A DNA stretch of 64,000 nucleotides, from assembly GCA_035222895.1 (NCBI GenBank), contig JAVYIG010001040.1, forward strand, positions 62,001 through 126,000, in the 5' to 3' direction. Each line of letters starts with the position of its first letter. Positions within the stretch are counted from its first letter, which is position 1. This DNA is from Strongylocentrotus droebachiensis (Eukaryota; Echinodermata; Echinoidea; Camarodonta; Strongylocentrotidae). A model generated the notes under the pieces. The model did no database searches. It had not been told where the DNA came from and saw only the letters and a list, made by a program, of their open reading frames with translations. A program made the translations under genes and the position numbers. Positions 19,641 through 34,600 of the stretch are shown one piece after another.

Positions 19641-22600
19641 GTAAGTAATGCCAGAGAATGTATGTATACCAGTATGATAGGGAGGAGGGGGGCGGGGTGT
19701 TCGGACACTTAAAAACATGAAGATGTCTTGTTTGCGTTCGGATTTAACAGAAAACAGTCGTGAATATTTGTCTTTTATGATATTCTGTAACGTACATGTA
19801 CATGTAAGTCTTAGAAAATGTCTGAAATATTGCTTGTAAACTTCTTCAAATTAATGTTTTTAATCAACTGTCTGGGTACACAACACACACACAGTCTGGG
19901 TATACACCAAAAATGGTGCTCTGGTACTACTATAGTCATTGAAAATCATTTGCCATTATTACCAGATCAAATTTACTTTGTTTTCTTTGAATAAATGGTT
20001 GAGCCAGCCCCATGGTACATTGTAAAGAACCAGAGAGAGTGAACGTTGAAATGGACACCAGACCAATGATTTATACAATGTACATGTGTACCTAGCAACA
20101 AGGTATTGCAAACACATACAGTAGTATTGTATTCCTATAATCAGATATCAGAAAATTACCTACATTGGTTGTTGCTAGCAGATCAGATTAATCTTTTTTT
20201 GTCTGAATACTTGAGTGAGTCATCCCCTATGGTACATTACAAGTAAAGAACTAGAGATCAAAAAAATTATGAAATTAATTCTTCATTTACGCCAATGAGA
20301 CGGACACGAGACCAATAATTTGTATACATGTTTAACTAGCAACAAGGTATTGCATTTACATATTACCGGTATTCTATTCCTGTACCGGTAATCAGAATGC
20401 AAATTGCCTACAATGGCTGTTAGGTAGGACAAGCATTATGGCTTGCACTTCCATTTGTATTCTGACTATTGAGAAACCATTATTTGTAACAGGTGAAACA
20501 AATAATTTGCAATGAGGCACTAAACAAAGGCTAGTCAATTGGAACATTACCAAAATGGCCTAGTAGTGAGGGGGTTCAAAAGTTTTCTAAAGGTTTGAAA
20601 TTTGAATGCCATTTGTTCACAATGAACCAGTTTAATGTATTCAAACTTATGCCTGCTTTTCTCAAAGTGCTCTATTGAATTCACCTGTTATGAATGTCCT
20701 ACTGCTTGTACTCAGAAGGGTATTTTGTACATGTAGGGAAACTTGACAGTTTTTGTATTGTAAGCAAAGCTTGTGCTGCAGGTGTGCTGCATGTTTGAAC
20801 AAATTCTTGAAATGCTCTTTTGCTATATGCATTTTAGCAAATGCATATAAATGCTACATGCTAACTAATGCTTTTATGATTTGTTCATTATGTTATTTGA
20901 AGCCCAACCTGAAACATGCCAAAAGTAAATACTTCCACATTGGATATTTTATTGTGTAAAAGTGGACGCTTACTTGTAGATGTGTGCGTTAGTTTTCATG
21001 AACAATTGATATGATGGCTAACTTAAAATCATGGTTTTCATGTAAGAACAACTGATCCGTTTACATGTACATACACACACACTTGCATTGTAGAGAAGAC
21101 ACCATTCAACCAATGGGTTTGACCGAATGAAGTGTTGCTGTGTGGAGTGCATGGTGGTTTACTGTTTCATTCATGACAGTACTGCCATATTAATGTTCAT
21201 GAACTTTTGACATGATCAATGCAATCGATATGTTTCTAATGCAATTTTTCTTTTTCTTATTATCAGGGCTCTAAACAGGACCATTATGGAAAGTGGGAGG
21301 GCGAGGGCAGCAGATCTTATCATGATCACTACAGCCACGGAGAAGGGTAAGATCATGGAAAACATTCATATTTAAAATAGAAGGGTCATTCTATGTAAAA
21401 TCACCAAATGGTTTTATCCCGACCATTTTTGATTTTGCTGAAACTTAGTTTACTTGGTGAGTATGATCTCACAGCACTAAATCTCAAATTTTAGGTCAAT
21501 CAGGTATATGGGGTTTGGGAGATATGGCCCACCAAATTTTGAGATTTTCTGCAAAAATGGGTGTGGCTACCTACCTTTGAAACCTTGTATCTCAGGAACT
21601 AATGGTTCAATCTTCATAAAATTGGTATTGTTGGAAAGGGAATTCAATAAGAATTCCAAATCTGCCATCATTTTGAAAATTTGTACATGTTGGGGTACTT
21701 TGACCTTGTGGATCACTTGACTTTGACCTTTTGACCTTGTGGATCACTTGACTTTGACAACATTTTTCATGAAGTGTAATCTCTGACATGTTCACTAAAA
21801 CATTTGAAAGCTTCAGAGATATAATATTTTTTGCTTAGAAACATTGTACATGTAGGCCCTATTAAGCACTTTACAAATGTGACTATTCTTATCATAACTT
21901 TTTATTTCCACTCCCATGTCCAATGCAGATCTGATTCCTTGGATTTGAGGCACAGAGTTGAGAGCAAGCGGGCTGAGAAGGAACGAGATCGTGACGGTAG
22001 TCGGGATCGGAGCCGGGGACATCGGACTCCATCTCCGTCTCCCAGCGGAAAGGTACGTTTTGTCATATTTTTACTTTTTTAATTCCTGATCAGTCTACAA
22101 AGGAAGTTTGCTTTGTTTACTATAGTAAATGGTCTATGAGATAAGTAGATAAATAACAGAACAAAAAAGTGTTGGAAAAGCCACAAGTTGTAAATGTTGT
22201 TCTGGCTCACTCCAGCAAAGCATAGAGAGTCAATGCTTATGCGTACGATCTCTAGCGCTGCACTACGTGCTAATAGGCAGCAATTGCACACATGAATAGT
22301 TTGATAGTTTGATAGTAGACTCAAGATTTTAATTTTTAAATTATTCTTTCTAACATCAGTGAGTTGAACAAATTGTATTTTACTGTTCTCAGTCTGAAGG
22401 TTTGTCTGCTTCAAGCAACTTCTTTCTCTATTGCTACTTACGGAAGTGAGTCCTGGGCCATGACAAAGAATGACAGAAAGAGAGTTGATGCCTTTGAAAT
22501 GTGGTGCTACAGGAGGTTGTTGCAAGTGTCATGGAAAGATAAAAAGACAAATGTGTGGGTCCTGGAAAAGATTCGAACAGACTTGATCATCAGAAGGGGA

Positions 22601-25600
22601 ATCATGGAAAGAAAACTTAACTATTTTGGGCACATTGTTAGGAGATCTGAAGGTATTGAGAAGCAAATACTGCAAGGAGCAGTTGAAGGAAAACGGGGTA
22701 GAGGTCGTCCACCAATATCTTGGACTGATGATATTAAGAAAGTGTCTAGACAAGGAATGAAAGGTGCAACCCAAATGGCAGGTGAAAGAGTTGCATGGCG
22801 TGCTCTCGTGAAGGCCACAGCAGCGCTTTACAGCGCCACCTGAAGTTGATGATGATGATGATGCTAATTGGGTGTCATCAATTGTCACTAAAGTACCGAT
22901 TTTGAGTGGAATCAGTTGAGTTTTGTACAGTGGTGTTTGAAATGTTGAGAATCAATAGAACGGGTTTTAATACACAGCCAGAATAGTAATGCAGCTATGT
23001 GTGGTTCTGGCTAACTAATGCTATGGTCACATTACCCAAAAGTAGCCTGCTCGGCGGCCGAGCGGCGAGTTTTTAACAAATTCTACCCGGCGGCTGCCCG
23101 GCCACCGAGCGGCGGCCGCCCAGGCACCGCTCGTTTTTAGGGCATCGCTCGGTCGCCGCTGAAGTTTTAGCGCGGAGTTAAAATTTGGGCGGCGCCTGTT
23201 CACTTTTCACTCACCGCCCAAAATACGCTCGGTGCCTGGGCGGTCGCCGCCCGGGCACCGACCTAATCGCTGGGCGATGCCTAATTCCAGCAGCGACCGA
23301 GCAGGCTACTGATCGGTCGGTCGCTGCTCTGATTTGTGACCATAGCTTAAGTCACTACATAAATGAAGATTTTGTTTATTTCTCTCTCTTTCTGCAGCGT
23401 GACCACTCAAAGCATCGAGGGAGCCACAAAGACCACGAGGGCTCGGATCGAAAGAAGAAAGGTCGTGAACCCAGCTCGCACGTGGTGAAGGGTGGAAGAC
23501 GATCACCTGATAGTAACCATGGTGATACGGATGAATGGAAGGGCTACGATAATCCACCTACAGGTGAATTACTTGTCTTTCAGTATAAAGTATCAAGAAT
23601 AAAGCAGAGTTTGTACCATGGTCTGAGCATCAATGAATTTTTTGCACACATTCACTCGAGCCCCCCCTCCCCCCCCCCAAAAAAAAAAAAAAAATCAATT
23701 TTGTTCGTTTGCAAGATCGCTTACAGCCCAAATGCACACCGTAATGATTGACTGGATGTAAAACATCGCTGTTCTCGCCTCGCTCCGTTCACATGTGCAG
23801 CGTTTGCTGAAATACCGTAGTTACATGAGAAAAAAAATTAGTGTTGGTTGAACCATGGTCTAAACCTCACTTGTAATTGCACTGGTTTTCTTTTGATCAG
23901 ACATATACAAAATGAGGTATGGACTGCAGTTAGAACATCATTGATATTTTGCACGCAGTCACACGAGCCGAATAGCCCAAATGCACACTGTAATGAGTGA
24001 TTAGATGTAAAACTGAATTTGCCATATTTTCAAAGACTATAAAAAAAACTTTTTTTAAACCTCAATTTTTGGCATACATGTGAATACCTTGGCCATACAA
24101 ATGCCAAGACCAATACTATGCCGACTGCAGACTGAACAAAATATTACATTTCCCCAAATGACCAAGAGTCTGTCATTTTGGGATGGGTGTAGAGTCGTTT
24201 TGGCGGTGTGACAGAAGTATTACCATGTATTCTTGTTGCTGTTTTCATTTATTGTCATCATCAATATTATACAAATAATGAATGGTTATGAGTTCAATAG
24301 TGCGAATATGTTCATGAGTTGAAAGATTAACATTCTATTCAACGAGGCGTCAGCCGAGTTGAATAGAATTAACGTTAATCTTTCAACGAATGAACATATT
24401 TGCACTATTAAACGAATGAAAAACATTCATTATTTGTTTTATACAACATCGAAGAAGACCTAATAGAACGTTAATCAACAAATTATGCTTTACTCCTTAT
24501 AAAGATAAATTAAAGTTCGAGTCAAGCCTTCTCGATTACATGCAGATTGCCTTTGCGTCAGATACACCCAGGGATACGCGCACATGCAGCAGAGAGGTAC
24601 GCAGTCTGCATATAACCAAAAATGCACGGCGCATATAACCAAAAATGCACGACCGTGCAATATACCATCTATTGAATATCATGTGACCAACAATCGTCCA
24701 ATCAAATGACAAGGATTCCACGTAGGTGTTGTATAAAGTGTATTAGTTTGAGTATTTGTTTGTGCCATGTCTATTATTGCTCTGTTATATCTTTCTAATT
24801 GTACTATGAAATTTTATTTTAACTGTTCTGTATAAACGTTATGCTTTTTAATGTAAATATGTTCATGTTTATTTAGGGCTACCCTGACAAAAAATCAGAA
24901 ATAAATAAATAATCAATCAATATCATCATCATCAACATTTTGTTTTTTGAAATGTTCCAGATGATGAGCCGCTGAGTGATGAATATGGTCTTGAGGAACA
25001 ACGCAGGGAGCTTCAGAGACAACTCGCCCAGATTGATCATGGACAGGTATCCACGTTTTATTTCCTGCTTCAACGGATCCGGTAACTTTGTCTCAGATCC
25101 TGAAACAAAATCCTGGATTTAGCTCATGCTGCAATGATAATTATAAACCTTTAAGTCAGTCAGGAATCCCACGACTTTTACAAGCCGATCGCCTGTCTGA
25201 TTATCAAGATATTTATGATTGGAAATCGAAACCAAATTTTGCGTTTTCCTAAAGGTTTTCAGAACACTACAGTCTATTGGGGAAAACGAGTATGGTAAAA
25301 CCGGTCACTCAAAGATTTTACTTTTTTGAGGCACCTCTTGATCATTTTGAAGCGCAATTTTTTTCAGGGCTTCAATGTTACACCATATCACAGACACTGA
25401 TAACATCCTATGAAGAAAAAATACATTTTAGGTACTCATATGCAGCTCTTATTCAAACATTTTTGATAAAGTAAAAAACATCAAAGTACAGTTTAAAGCC
25501 TGTCTGTACTAGTGTAGCCAGGAGGGATTAGACCTTCCTGCAAGGTCAATGACAGGTGGTTAAGCTCATCAAATCAGCTCTCAATTAACATAAGAAAAAC

Positions 25601-28600
25601 TAAAAGTGTATCATAGGGGACCAACGGTCACAGATTAGACATTGTTTGCTATATATAGGGCGCAAGTAGCTATAAGTGGTGCAGTGGGGCTTTAAGCTTG
25701 TCTTGGGGTTCTTGAGTCTCTTCAGCCTCAATGGATTGGTAGAGTGAGTAAGAAATGACCCCTTGGCATACAGTGACCAAACAGACTCCTCTCCATTCCT
25801 GGGGGGCGTTTCACAAAACTTGTCATCAGTGACAAATGACAGTTTTTGTTATAAGCTACTGAAATCCTTGCTTCTGATTGGTTATCAGCAGATTTGACAC
25901 TGATTTTAGTCATTTGTCATTGAAAAAAGGCTTTGTGAAACAGGTCCCTGGAGGAGAAACTAGGAATGAATATCACTGGGCGTACTGAATTTATGCCTCA
26001 CTGTTTAATGTCATACTTGTCTCTCTCTTTGCGTGCTCAGGGAGATGACAGCAGTGCCGAGTTTTCCCGTCAGCTCTCCTCCCGGTCCCCGTCCCCGGTT
26101 CGCAAGAAGGGCCAGCACCTCGCCAAGAAGACCAAGAAGAGGGACAGGTCTAGCAGTAAGATTCGGTCCAGGTCGCCCCCTTGCAGGGGCATGTCCCCCG
26201 CCCTGGAGAAGAAAGGCAAGAAGAAGATATCTCCTGGGTAGGTTACCATGTTAACTTTTCATTTCAATTCAAGTCAATAATTTTTTTCTTTCTTTTTACC
26301 TCTTCAGAGGGACTTTATTATTCTATTTCAAAATACACTATTTACAAAACAAGTCAAATGAAACATATGAATTATATACAAGATCAACATAATTTCTTAA
26401 AATGATCATTATAACATTTCTATTACTTTCTTAACTTCTTCATTATCAAAATATCTTATATTTCCTTTGTATTTCAAATAAGATTTCAATGATGAAATAA
26501 CATTATTTATTAACCTCTTTGGATTGGTTGGTACTTCCCCAAAGTTCCGCTTTACGTAATCTTTGTATAATACCAGTTGTGCATAATTTATCAAGAAAGT
26601 AAGTAAAGTGAATTTTCTGTTATTTATTTTATATCCAATCAATAACATTTTCATGTCAATTTAAATTTCTATTTTAAATACGAAATATATAATTCTTCAG
26701 ATAATTTTCCAGAAAACTCTTAACTTCTTGCAACGAAATATAAAGTGCTCAATAGTTTCTTTTTCATGACAAATTCACATACGTTAGACTGTACAATTTT
26801 CCATTTCTACATTCAATTCAATAATAGTTTTATTGAAAAATAATGCCTCACAGCCAAAATGCTGTATTGTGCATGATTACATAATATTAAACATGAGCTC
26901 CGTTACATAGAATCATATTTCATTTGTTACAATCATTCAAATAGCATTGGTAACACTTAACATTACTCATGTGTAGCTATTTAAATATATTAATTACATT
27001 TTTAAAATCTATTAAAATTCACAATAGTAATAATTATAGTTGATTAAAAACAATACAATACATAATAGATAAATAAGTCAAAAAGCTAATACTGAAATGC
27101 ACATGTGTCCTTAACAATTACAGTCCAGGGTTTCCAAAATGTCTGCTACTAGTAATACATACAAAAACTGAAACGTTTCACTGTACCAAACTCACCACTT
27201 CCAAGACTTGGTTTCGTGAAAGTATGATCATTTTATACATGAACTGTTAATAAATCAGCTGTTAAATTTTGTACAATGAAGACACCGCAAAAATGTTGTC
27301 ACAAAGCAAGTGCCGTTTCGATGGTCTTCTCATCATTCTCAGAGAGACATTCAACGTTTGCAGAAACGGCATCAGAATAACTTGATATGTCCCTTTTCGC
27401 TTTCCTCTGAGGTCGTGAATGTGTTGTCTGTGCCCTTGGTTGGCTCATGGTGGTAGAGGCGAGAATCACAGCTGGGAAGTTGATGGTATAAGTCTATCCT
27501 TAGATTAGGTGCAAAACTACTGACTTCATTCCACGACCATTGTTATTGAAACTGTTCTCCCTGAGGTCTGCAATCATATTATTACTTGGTTCTTCAACTG
27601 CTCTCATGTTTGAAATACAATAAGAAATAGCTGTTTCAACCAGAGTGGTTCATGTGCCGTGGTAGCACACCATTCTGTTGAGGGAGGCATGTGCTTTGCA
27701 CTTGTCATGCAGTACATTCAACCTGTGATGCCCCTGTGAGGTTTCCAAAGGCACTCTCTGGCAGCTCAATGGCCCCTTTAAAGCCCCACTGCACTACTTA
27801 AAGCTACTTGCGCCCTCTATATAGCAATCAATGCCTAATCGGTGCCTGTTGGTTCCCCATGATCCCCTATATTAATTGAGTGCTGATTTGATGAGATAAC
27901 CACCTGTCAGTGGCATTGCAGGGAGGTCTAATCCCCCCTGACCAAACTAATGCAGACAGGCTTTAAAGGGGACAATCATGAAAACAAAATTATCTTGCTC
28001 TCTATGTTTTGTTTTCCATGCTGGTATACTGCATAGAGTCCATTCATAAAATCGCCTTCAAGTATTACCTCGGTAAAGCAAAATTATGAGTATAAATATT
28101 AGGGGTGCAAGTACAAGAATCAGTTGTGTTTGGTCCAGGTTTGAAGTTCAGACTTTGATTAATAAATAAAAGATCTCCAGAGCAATCGTCACTGAAGCAC
28201 ATTTGTCTACTTGGAGTTAGAAGGGTGTTAACTTATTTTTACTAAGAATTAGCGCCCTTCTGGCTCCAAACAGATGATGCGTCAGGAGCGTGTGTCATGC
28301 ATGTAAAACCAACATAAGACTTCATTATGTCTACTACTTGGTTTAACAAAAAAAGATTTTCACCTTTTCAAAAAAACATAGCAGTTTGCATGACAGATTC
28401 TTATTTGTTCACACTTCAGCAAAATGCTTTGTTATATACTTTGCATATACCTTGAAGCCCACACCTCGCCATCGTGGTGATGACGATCCAGTAATAGTGT
28501 GGTGTGGCAGGGTTAAGGGGGTCCCATGGGACCCATTTAAAAACCCAGGTTGGATGGTTGTCGTTTGAAGCTGAGGAGTGTGGGAACATCAATGGCAGTT

Positions 28601-31600
28601 TGTGGCAGCTTGTTCCATTTACTTTATACCACTCTCTGGCTATAGACATTTTTCCTGATGTCAAGGCGGCTTCTTGTTTTGGCTAGCTTCATGGAATGGC
28701 CTCTTGTTCTTTCATAGTTAGCAAACTGAAAATAATTATGTCTGCAACTTCATTTGCTCAAAGTTTTCATGTCTTAAAAGTCTAATTATTCCCACTGTGA
28801 CATTTTTTTAGAAAAAGGGATACTTATCCGCCACAGAAGAAGAAGAAGAGGGTGAGTCTATCACCAGCTAGGAGGGGTCCTCGTACGCCGAGCCCATCAC
28901 CTACTCCCAAGAAAATCAAAGGCAGCATGAAGAAGAAGAAAGGTACAGCGATGCCCAAGAAGGGGGCACAGAAAAAGAGGTTAGTAAAACACCTGCACAC
29001 GACGTATAATCGGAGTGAGATCCAATCGCAAGAGGTTGCAATAGCGATAGAGATATAGAAATGTGAACATGTGGAATATTCCAGATTAAGACTTATGGGC
29101 GACAGAATAGTGAGGTTGTAACTTGTTGCGATATTTTGGGTCTTTTAGTCACAGAAGAAGCCTAATTAGCTAATGTTCTTTGTATTTGTTTAAGAAAGGT
29201 CTGTAGACTTATTTTTGTTGCAGTGGTTATTTTCTACTTCTTTATGGTGCAAGTATGTTTCGGTAAAGCAGCTCTATATGCAAAGAGTGACTTGCGCGTC
29301 ATCAGTTAGTAGAATGGAAAACTAACTACCATGCCAGTGGAAGGTTTTAGCACAGTTGAGCATGATTTTGTATTTCTTTTTTTCTTTAATATATTCAGCA
29401 GAGTATCTTCAAGCGATAGTAGCAGCAGTAGCAGTGGGAGTGACAGTAGCAGTAGCGGTAGCAGCGGAAGCAGCAGTTCAAGTGATTCTGAGGAGGAATA
29501 TGTAAAGAAGAAGAAATCCCTAGCCAACCCAGCCAAGAAGAAACTAGCCCCACCAATCCAACACCACCACCATCCACAGCCTGTCAAAGCGCCACGCACC
29601 CGTACCCCACCACCGAAGCCCAAACCAAAGCCCCCATCTCCCAAATCCAGGCGATATTCTCCATCCACCCCGACCCGATCGGACTCGTCTGACTCACTGT
29701 CCCCGGGACGCCCCCTGACGCCGCGCTTGCGTCAGGCCAGGAAGGAATCTGGCCGCAGGAAGAGCCAGACGCCAGAGAAGCGTTCACAGTCTGCGAACAG
29801 CAAGCACAAGCAACCCTCCTCGCTCTACTCCCACACCCCGTCCCCAGAACCCAGGAAGGACAAGCCCCCTCCCCCAAGGCGTGCCCCCTCCCCGGAGAGA
29901 GACTCTTATACCTCATCCCGCCAGGGGCATGGGGCACCGTCTAAAGACTCGCCGTACTATTCCAAGAGGGGGCGCTCTCCGTCCATGACGAGGTCCAATA
30001 AGTCGTTCTCTCCTGGTCGCGGACGTAAGAGGGAGTCCCCATCTCCAAGGCGAGCCGAGCCTCCACCGATGAAGAACCTTCCTCCGCCGCTGAGATCGGC
30101 AAGTGGAGATTACAGAGGCGGAGAGAGGGATAGTAGGGGAGATAAATATGGAGGTAGGTACTCGGATATTAATGAAGATAGGTACTTTTAATTTATTTCT
30201 CCAAATTGTGTTATTTACCTTTGTGGTATAGATGCTCTTAAGGACGTTCTGCAGTAATGCTTGTGAGCACCTCAAGTGCCAGCTGTAGTGACAGATCCAG
30301 GGGTGAGGCACAGGGGGCCTGGCCCCCACCCCTGGCAAAATAAAGAAGTTACAACAAGTTACAACAAAAATTTCAGCTTTAAAAAAAAAAAAAAAAGATC
30401 CCTCACCCCTGGGGAAAAAAAATAAAGCTTTTAAATATATGGTAACCACAATTTTACTTTTATTTTGTTGTTCAAGGGGGGGGGGGGGGGTTTCGTAGAT
30501 GGGGGTGTTGGGTAATAACAAATGTCCAATCCCCCCCCCCCCCCTGTTTAGCAAATAAATAAATGAAAATTTAGTGCTCATTACCTCATCCCCCCCCCCC
30601 CCAATCCCCGTATGCACTGCCCAATATTTTCTCACAAATTGGGTCCTCGCCCTCACTGCTGGCTAGCTCCGCCCCTGGCCAGCTGGTTATGTATTAACCA
30701 TGCAGAATGCCTAGAGTTCCTGGTACATGTATTGTGCATAGTAAATACATGATAAGCTGGCTATATGCAGCTTAGGTGTGCATGAATATTGCTGCAGAGA
30801 ATCCTTAAGTGAATGAGTAATGCTGTTATATTATTGACATGTTTAATATTTGCTTCTCAAATCCTCAAACTTCATAGCACCTCATCATTATATTTGAGTG
30901 GTAGGATGCCAACTTGTACAGTATAAAGACATGACAGTATGTTCTCCTCTCGTTTTACAGGCAAACCAGCAGCACCACCTCCACCAAGCAGCCGTGACGG
31001 CCGGGACAGTTCCTCATCCCGCCAACAGGGGCGCCCTGGACAAGGCAGCAGCTACGAATACGACCGAGCCCACCCACGTGAATCATCTTCGTCATCGGGT
31101 AGAGGGGGCAACGATCGTCCAGGCTGGCAGCAACCAGGGAGGGAGGACGATAGGGGAGGAAGGAGCGAAGGACGGGATGCAGCAGGGCGGTCAAGCAGCA
31201 GTAGCCGACCAGGAGGAGGAGGGATGGATAGAGGGATGGACAGAGGAGGAGACAGAGGAGGAGGGGTTGATAGGGGAGGCGTGGATAGTAGAGGAAGAGG
31301 AGGAAGTAGTGGGGCAAGCGGAGGAGGAAGAGGGGGGAGAGGAGAGAGCGGAAGCAGAGGAGGTGACTTCCATGGAGAACGTGACCCTCGCTTTGGTGGT
31401 GGATACCCTCAGCAAGGTGAGTTGATCCAAAGGCAGTACAATGAAATCAAGAGAAGCAAAAGAAGAAATGTTTTGTACTTTTTGATTTTTCTGAATAATT
31501 AGCACCTCTTGTCACCAGTTATCCACTTTCAGAACTCGACCAAAGATTTATTTTGATATTTACTTTAGCTTAGCTTGCAGCTCAAACCAATCAACATTAA

Positions 31601-34600
31601 AGTAATGATACAAAAATCATTGATAGGGCTTTGGTGTGTACCGGGGTTGTACAACACACAAATCAGCAACATTTGGTGAGCAGTCAATATCACTGAATCC
31701 TTAACTTGGACCAAATACAGTACCGACATGTACATGTAAGCCGTACATGATCACTAGAATGCCTTTGTTGTGTACCAGGGTTGTACGACACACAAATCAG
31801 CAACATTTGGTGTACAGCCACTTAATTATTAACTTGGACCAAGCAAAGTAACTATATTTATGTCTCACCCCAAACACTTATCCGTAAACCTTATCTCAAC
31901 TCCTATGGCAATCCTAAACCGTTATCTTTGATAAAACTAAAGCTGGGATCAGTTGCTACTGGAATATATGTTGGAGCACCTTTACTATTACGAATGAGCT
32001 TCTAACCATTAACTTCTCTATCTCATTTTCTCACACAGGAGGTCAACAATGGGACCAGAAGGATCCACGAGGGGCGAGAACCACTGGCCAGAGGGGTCCA
32101 GGGGATGCAGAGAGGGGCGGACGGGAGTCTCGCCGGGATGAGTGGGATCGGCAAAGGGGAGGTTCGAGCGCCGCTCCTCCACCTCCGAGGGGGCGATACG
32201 ATCAACCCCCACCGCCATCCAGAGGCCCAGTGGATAGAGGCATGGAACCACCATATGCGTGAGTAGACACTATGTATCTCTACCTTGCGTTTAACTGAAT
32301 TGGAGGAATATATCTTTGATTGATCTGTTAATGTGAACATTTTGAGATGCCTTTTGGTTGTCATCTAAAATGATTGAATCATCAAATAAGTAAATGTATT
32401 GTAGTACTTTATGGTAAGATTATCTGCCTGAACATACTTTATGTGCCCTGAATAAAGAGTAAGCCAAGGAAAATGGATTTTAGATCTCTGCACCATCATT
32501 GTTCTCCTGTCTACTTCAATCAATAATTTTAAGAAGGTGCTCAAAACTCTCCTATTCAAGGATTTCAAGGATTATCGTTAACTTTTGCTACTTCATGTTC
32601 TTTTGTTCAAACACTGTTAAGGGCTGTGAGAACATGTAATATGTAAGAGCACTTGAAGTTATTATTATCACTGTTATCATTGGTTAGGTATAGAGTGAAG
32701 ACAAAGATCAGATCTTGGAGAAATGACATTAGTCCATAGCAGCTTAAACTTTTGGTAGTTCTCTCCATTGCGAGGCTATACATATTATCTGTCATAAAGA
32801 TAATTAGATTGATATAAATAGTGAGTATGTATTTGACCTACAAGTGGACGCCTCTTTCTTTCTTATTCATTACTCTGATATTTTTTATTTCTGTAGGAAA
32901 CGACCTGAAGATGTGCGATCCAGATCACCAGGGAAACGTCACCCCTTGCCGCCCTACCCTCATGACCAGCCTGCCAAAGGTTCCTGGCATGGTGCCCCTG
33001 GAGATAGCAGACACTACCAAGAATTCCCACCTCCCCCAGGTCCTAGTCCTGGTGTCAGGGACCAACGTGATGAACGCAGAGACTATGGTGATAGGGCCAA
33101 GTGGGGCGAGAGGGACAGGAGGGGGGATGATCGAAGAGACGGTGACAGGCCTAATTACCCTCAGGATGATCGTAGGGATGGTGCTCGAGGGGACGATAGA
33201 AAGGACTATCCAAGGGATGATCACAGAGATCCAAGGGATTACCCGAGAAATGACAGACGTGATATTCCTGGGGGTGATGTGAGGGACTTTCCAAAAGGCG
33301 GTGACCGGAGAGATTATCCAAGGGATGATAAGAGAGACTTCCCAAGAGATGATAGAAAAGACTATCCAAGGGACGATAGAAAAGACTATCCAAGGGATGA
33401 CCAAAGGCCGTACCCAAAAGACGACAGGAGGGATTTTCCACAAGCTGACAGGAGGGATATTTTGCGGGAGGAGGACAGGAGACCCAGAGAGGGCTCAAAT
33501 GATAGGCGTGGTCAAAACGAACCATTCAGGTATAGAGACGATCAAGGTAATGATCGCCGGCGGGATGGTGGGAGGAGTGACACTAGAGCACCAGATTCCA
33601 GGGGACCAGATCCTAGGGGTCCGGAACCAAGGGGTCCAGACCCAAGAAAGCCCGATTCAAGAGGCTATGATTCAAGATTGTCAGATCCTAGAGGCCTCGA
33701 TCCACGAGGGCCTGATCCACGTGGGCCTGATCAACGGGGGCCTGATCCAAGAGGGCCTGATCCAAGGGGGCCTGATCCAAGGGGTCCAGAAACCAGATAT
33801 CCTGATGGACGAGGAAGAAGAGATGAACCAGGACCTGGTAGAAGGGGTTTTGATGATAATAGGGATAGAGGACGGCCCTCTGATGATAGAGGAAGTAATA
33901 GGGATAGAAGAGAGGATGACAGGTATGGAAGGAAAAGGGAGAGGCCTGATGATCCCCACCAGGTCCAAGACTCGGCTGGGTCCAACAAGAGGATGAAGGA
34001 GGATGAAAGAGACCAAAGGGCGCGACCAGAAGATGGTGGTGAATTCAAGAGACGTCCCGGAGAGAGCTATAGTGATCTATCAGAAGGGGGGAGTGATGAT
34101 ATCCACAAAGGCTCCCCTGCCTTACGGGAGAGGGAACGACTGGGTCGTAGGGGCGATCCAGGTGATCAGAGATCATTCCCTCAAAGAGATTCCTCAAGGG
34201 AGTCGAGCCGTGATAGGAGAGGGCAAGATTTAGATAAGACTCCTAGAGACCTTGCAGAACCTACCAGGGAACGAACCCGTAGCAAAGAGCCAGAGAGTGC
34301 TCAAAGGGAAAGTGCTAAGGGCATGAGCAGCAGAGATAACAGTATGGATAGGAATGATCAAACACCGTCCCAGACAGCACATCGGTCTCGCAGAAGCATG
34401 AGTCGGGGAAGCACCGGAAGTCGCAGCAGCTCAATCATCAGTGCCAGAGAGAAACATGAGGACCACACAGAGACCCTACGCGTTCAAGAACACCCGAGTC
34501 GTGCATCTTCCAGAGAAAGCACAACCAGAACTCGATCGGAGCCATCATCAGATGCTCCGCGAGATCCTTTACATCCTCAAGATGATGCAGACAATAAGAC

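Noticed and set aside
20753..20959. Cys-rich frame in ZC3H13 intron 1 as a missing CCCH exon
   Set aside because: Cysteine spacing does not match CCCH, and no flanking splice sites keep phase 0.
29913..30656. 247-codon minus-strand frame across ZC3H13 exon 8 and intron 8
   Set aside because: It runs antisense through Arg/Ser-rich codons and poly-G/poly-C runs, with no domain or splice support.
30898..31425. Glu-rich 175-codon frame over ZC3H13 exon 9
   Set aside because: It is the shadow of the RGG-rich frame in another register; splice phase and homology support the RGG frame.
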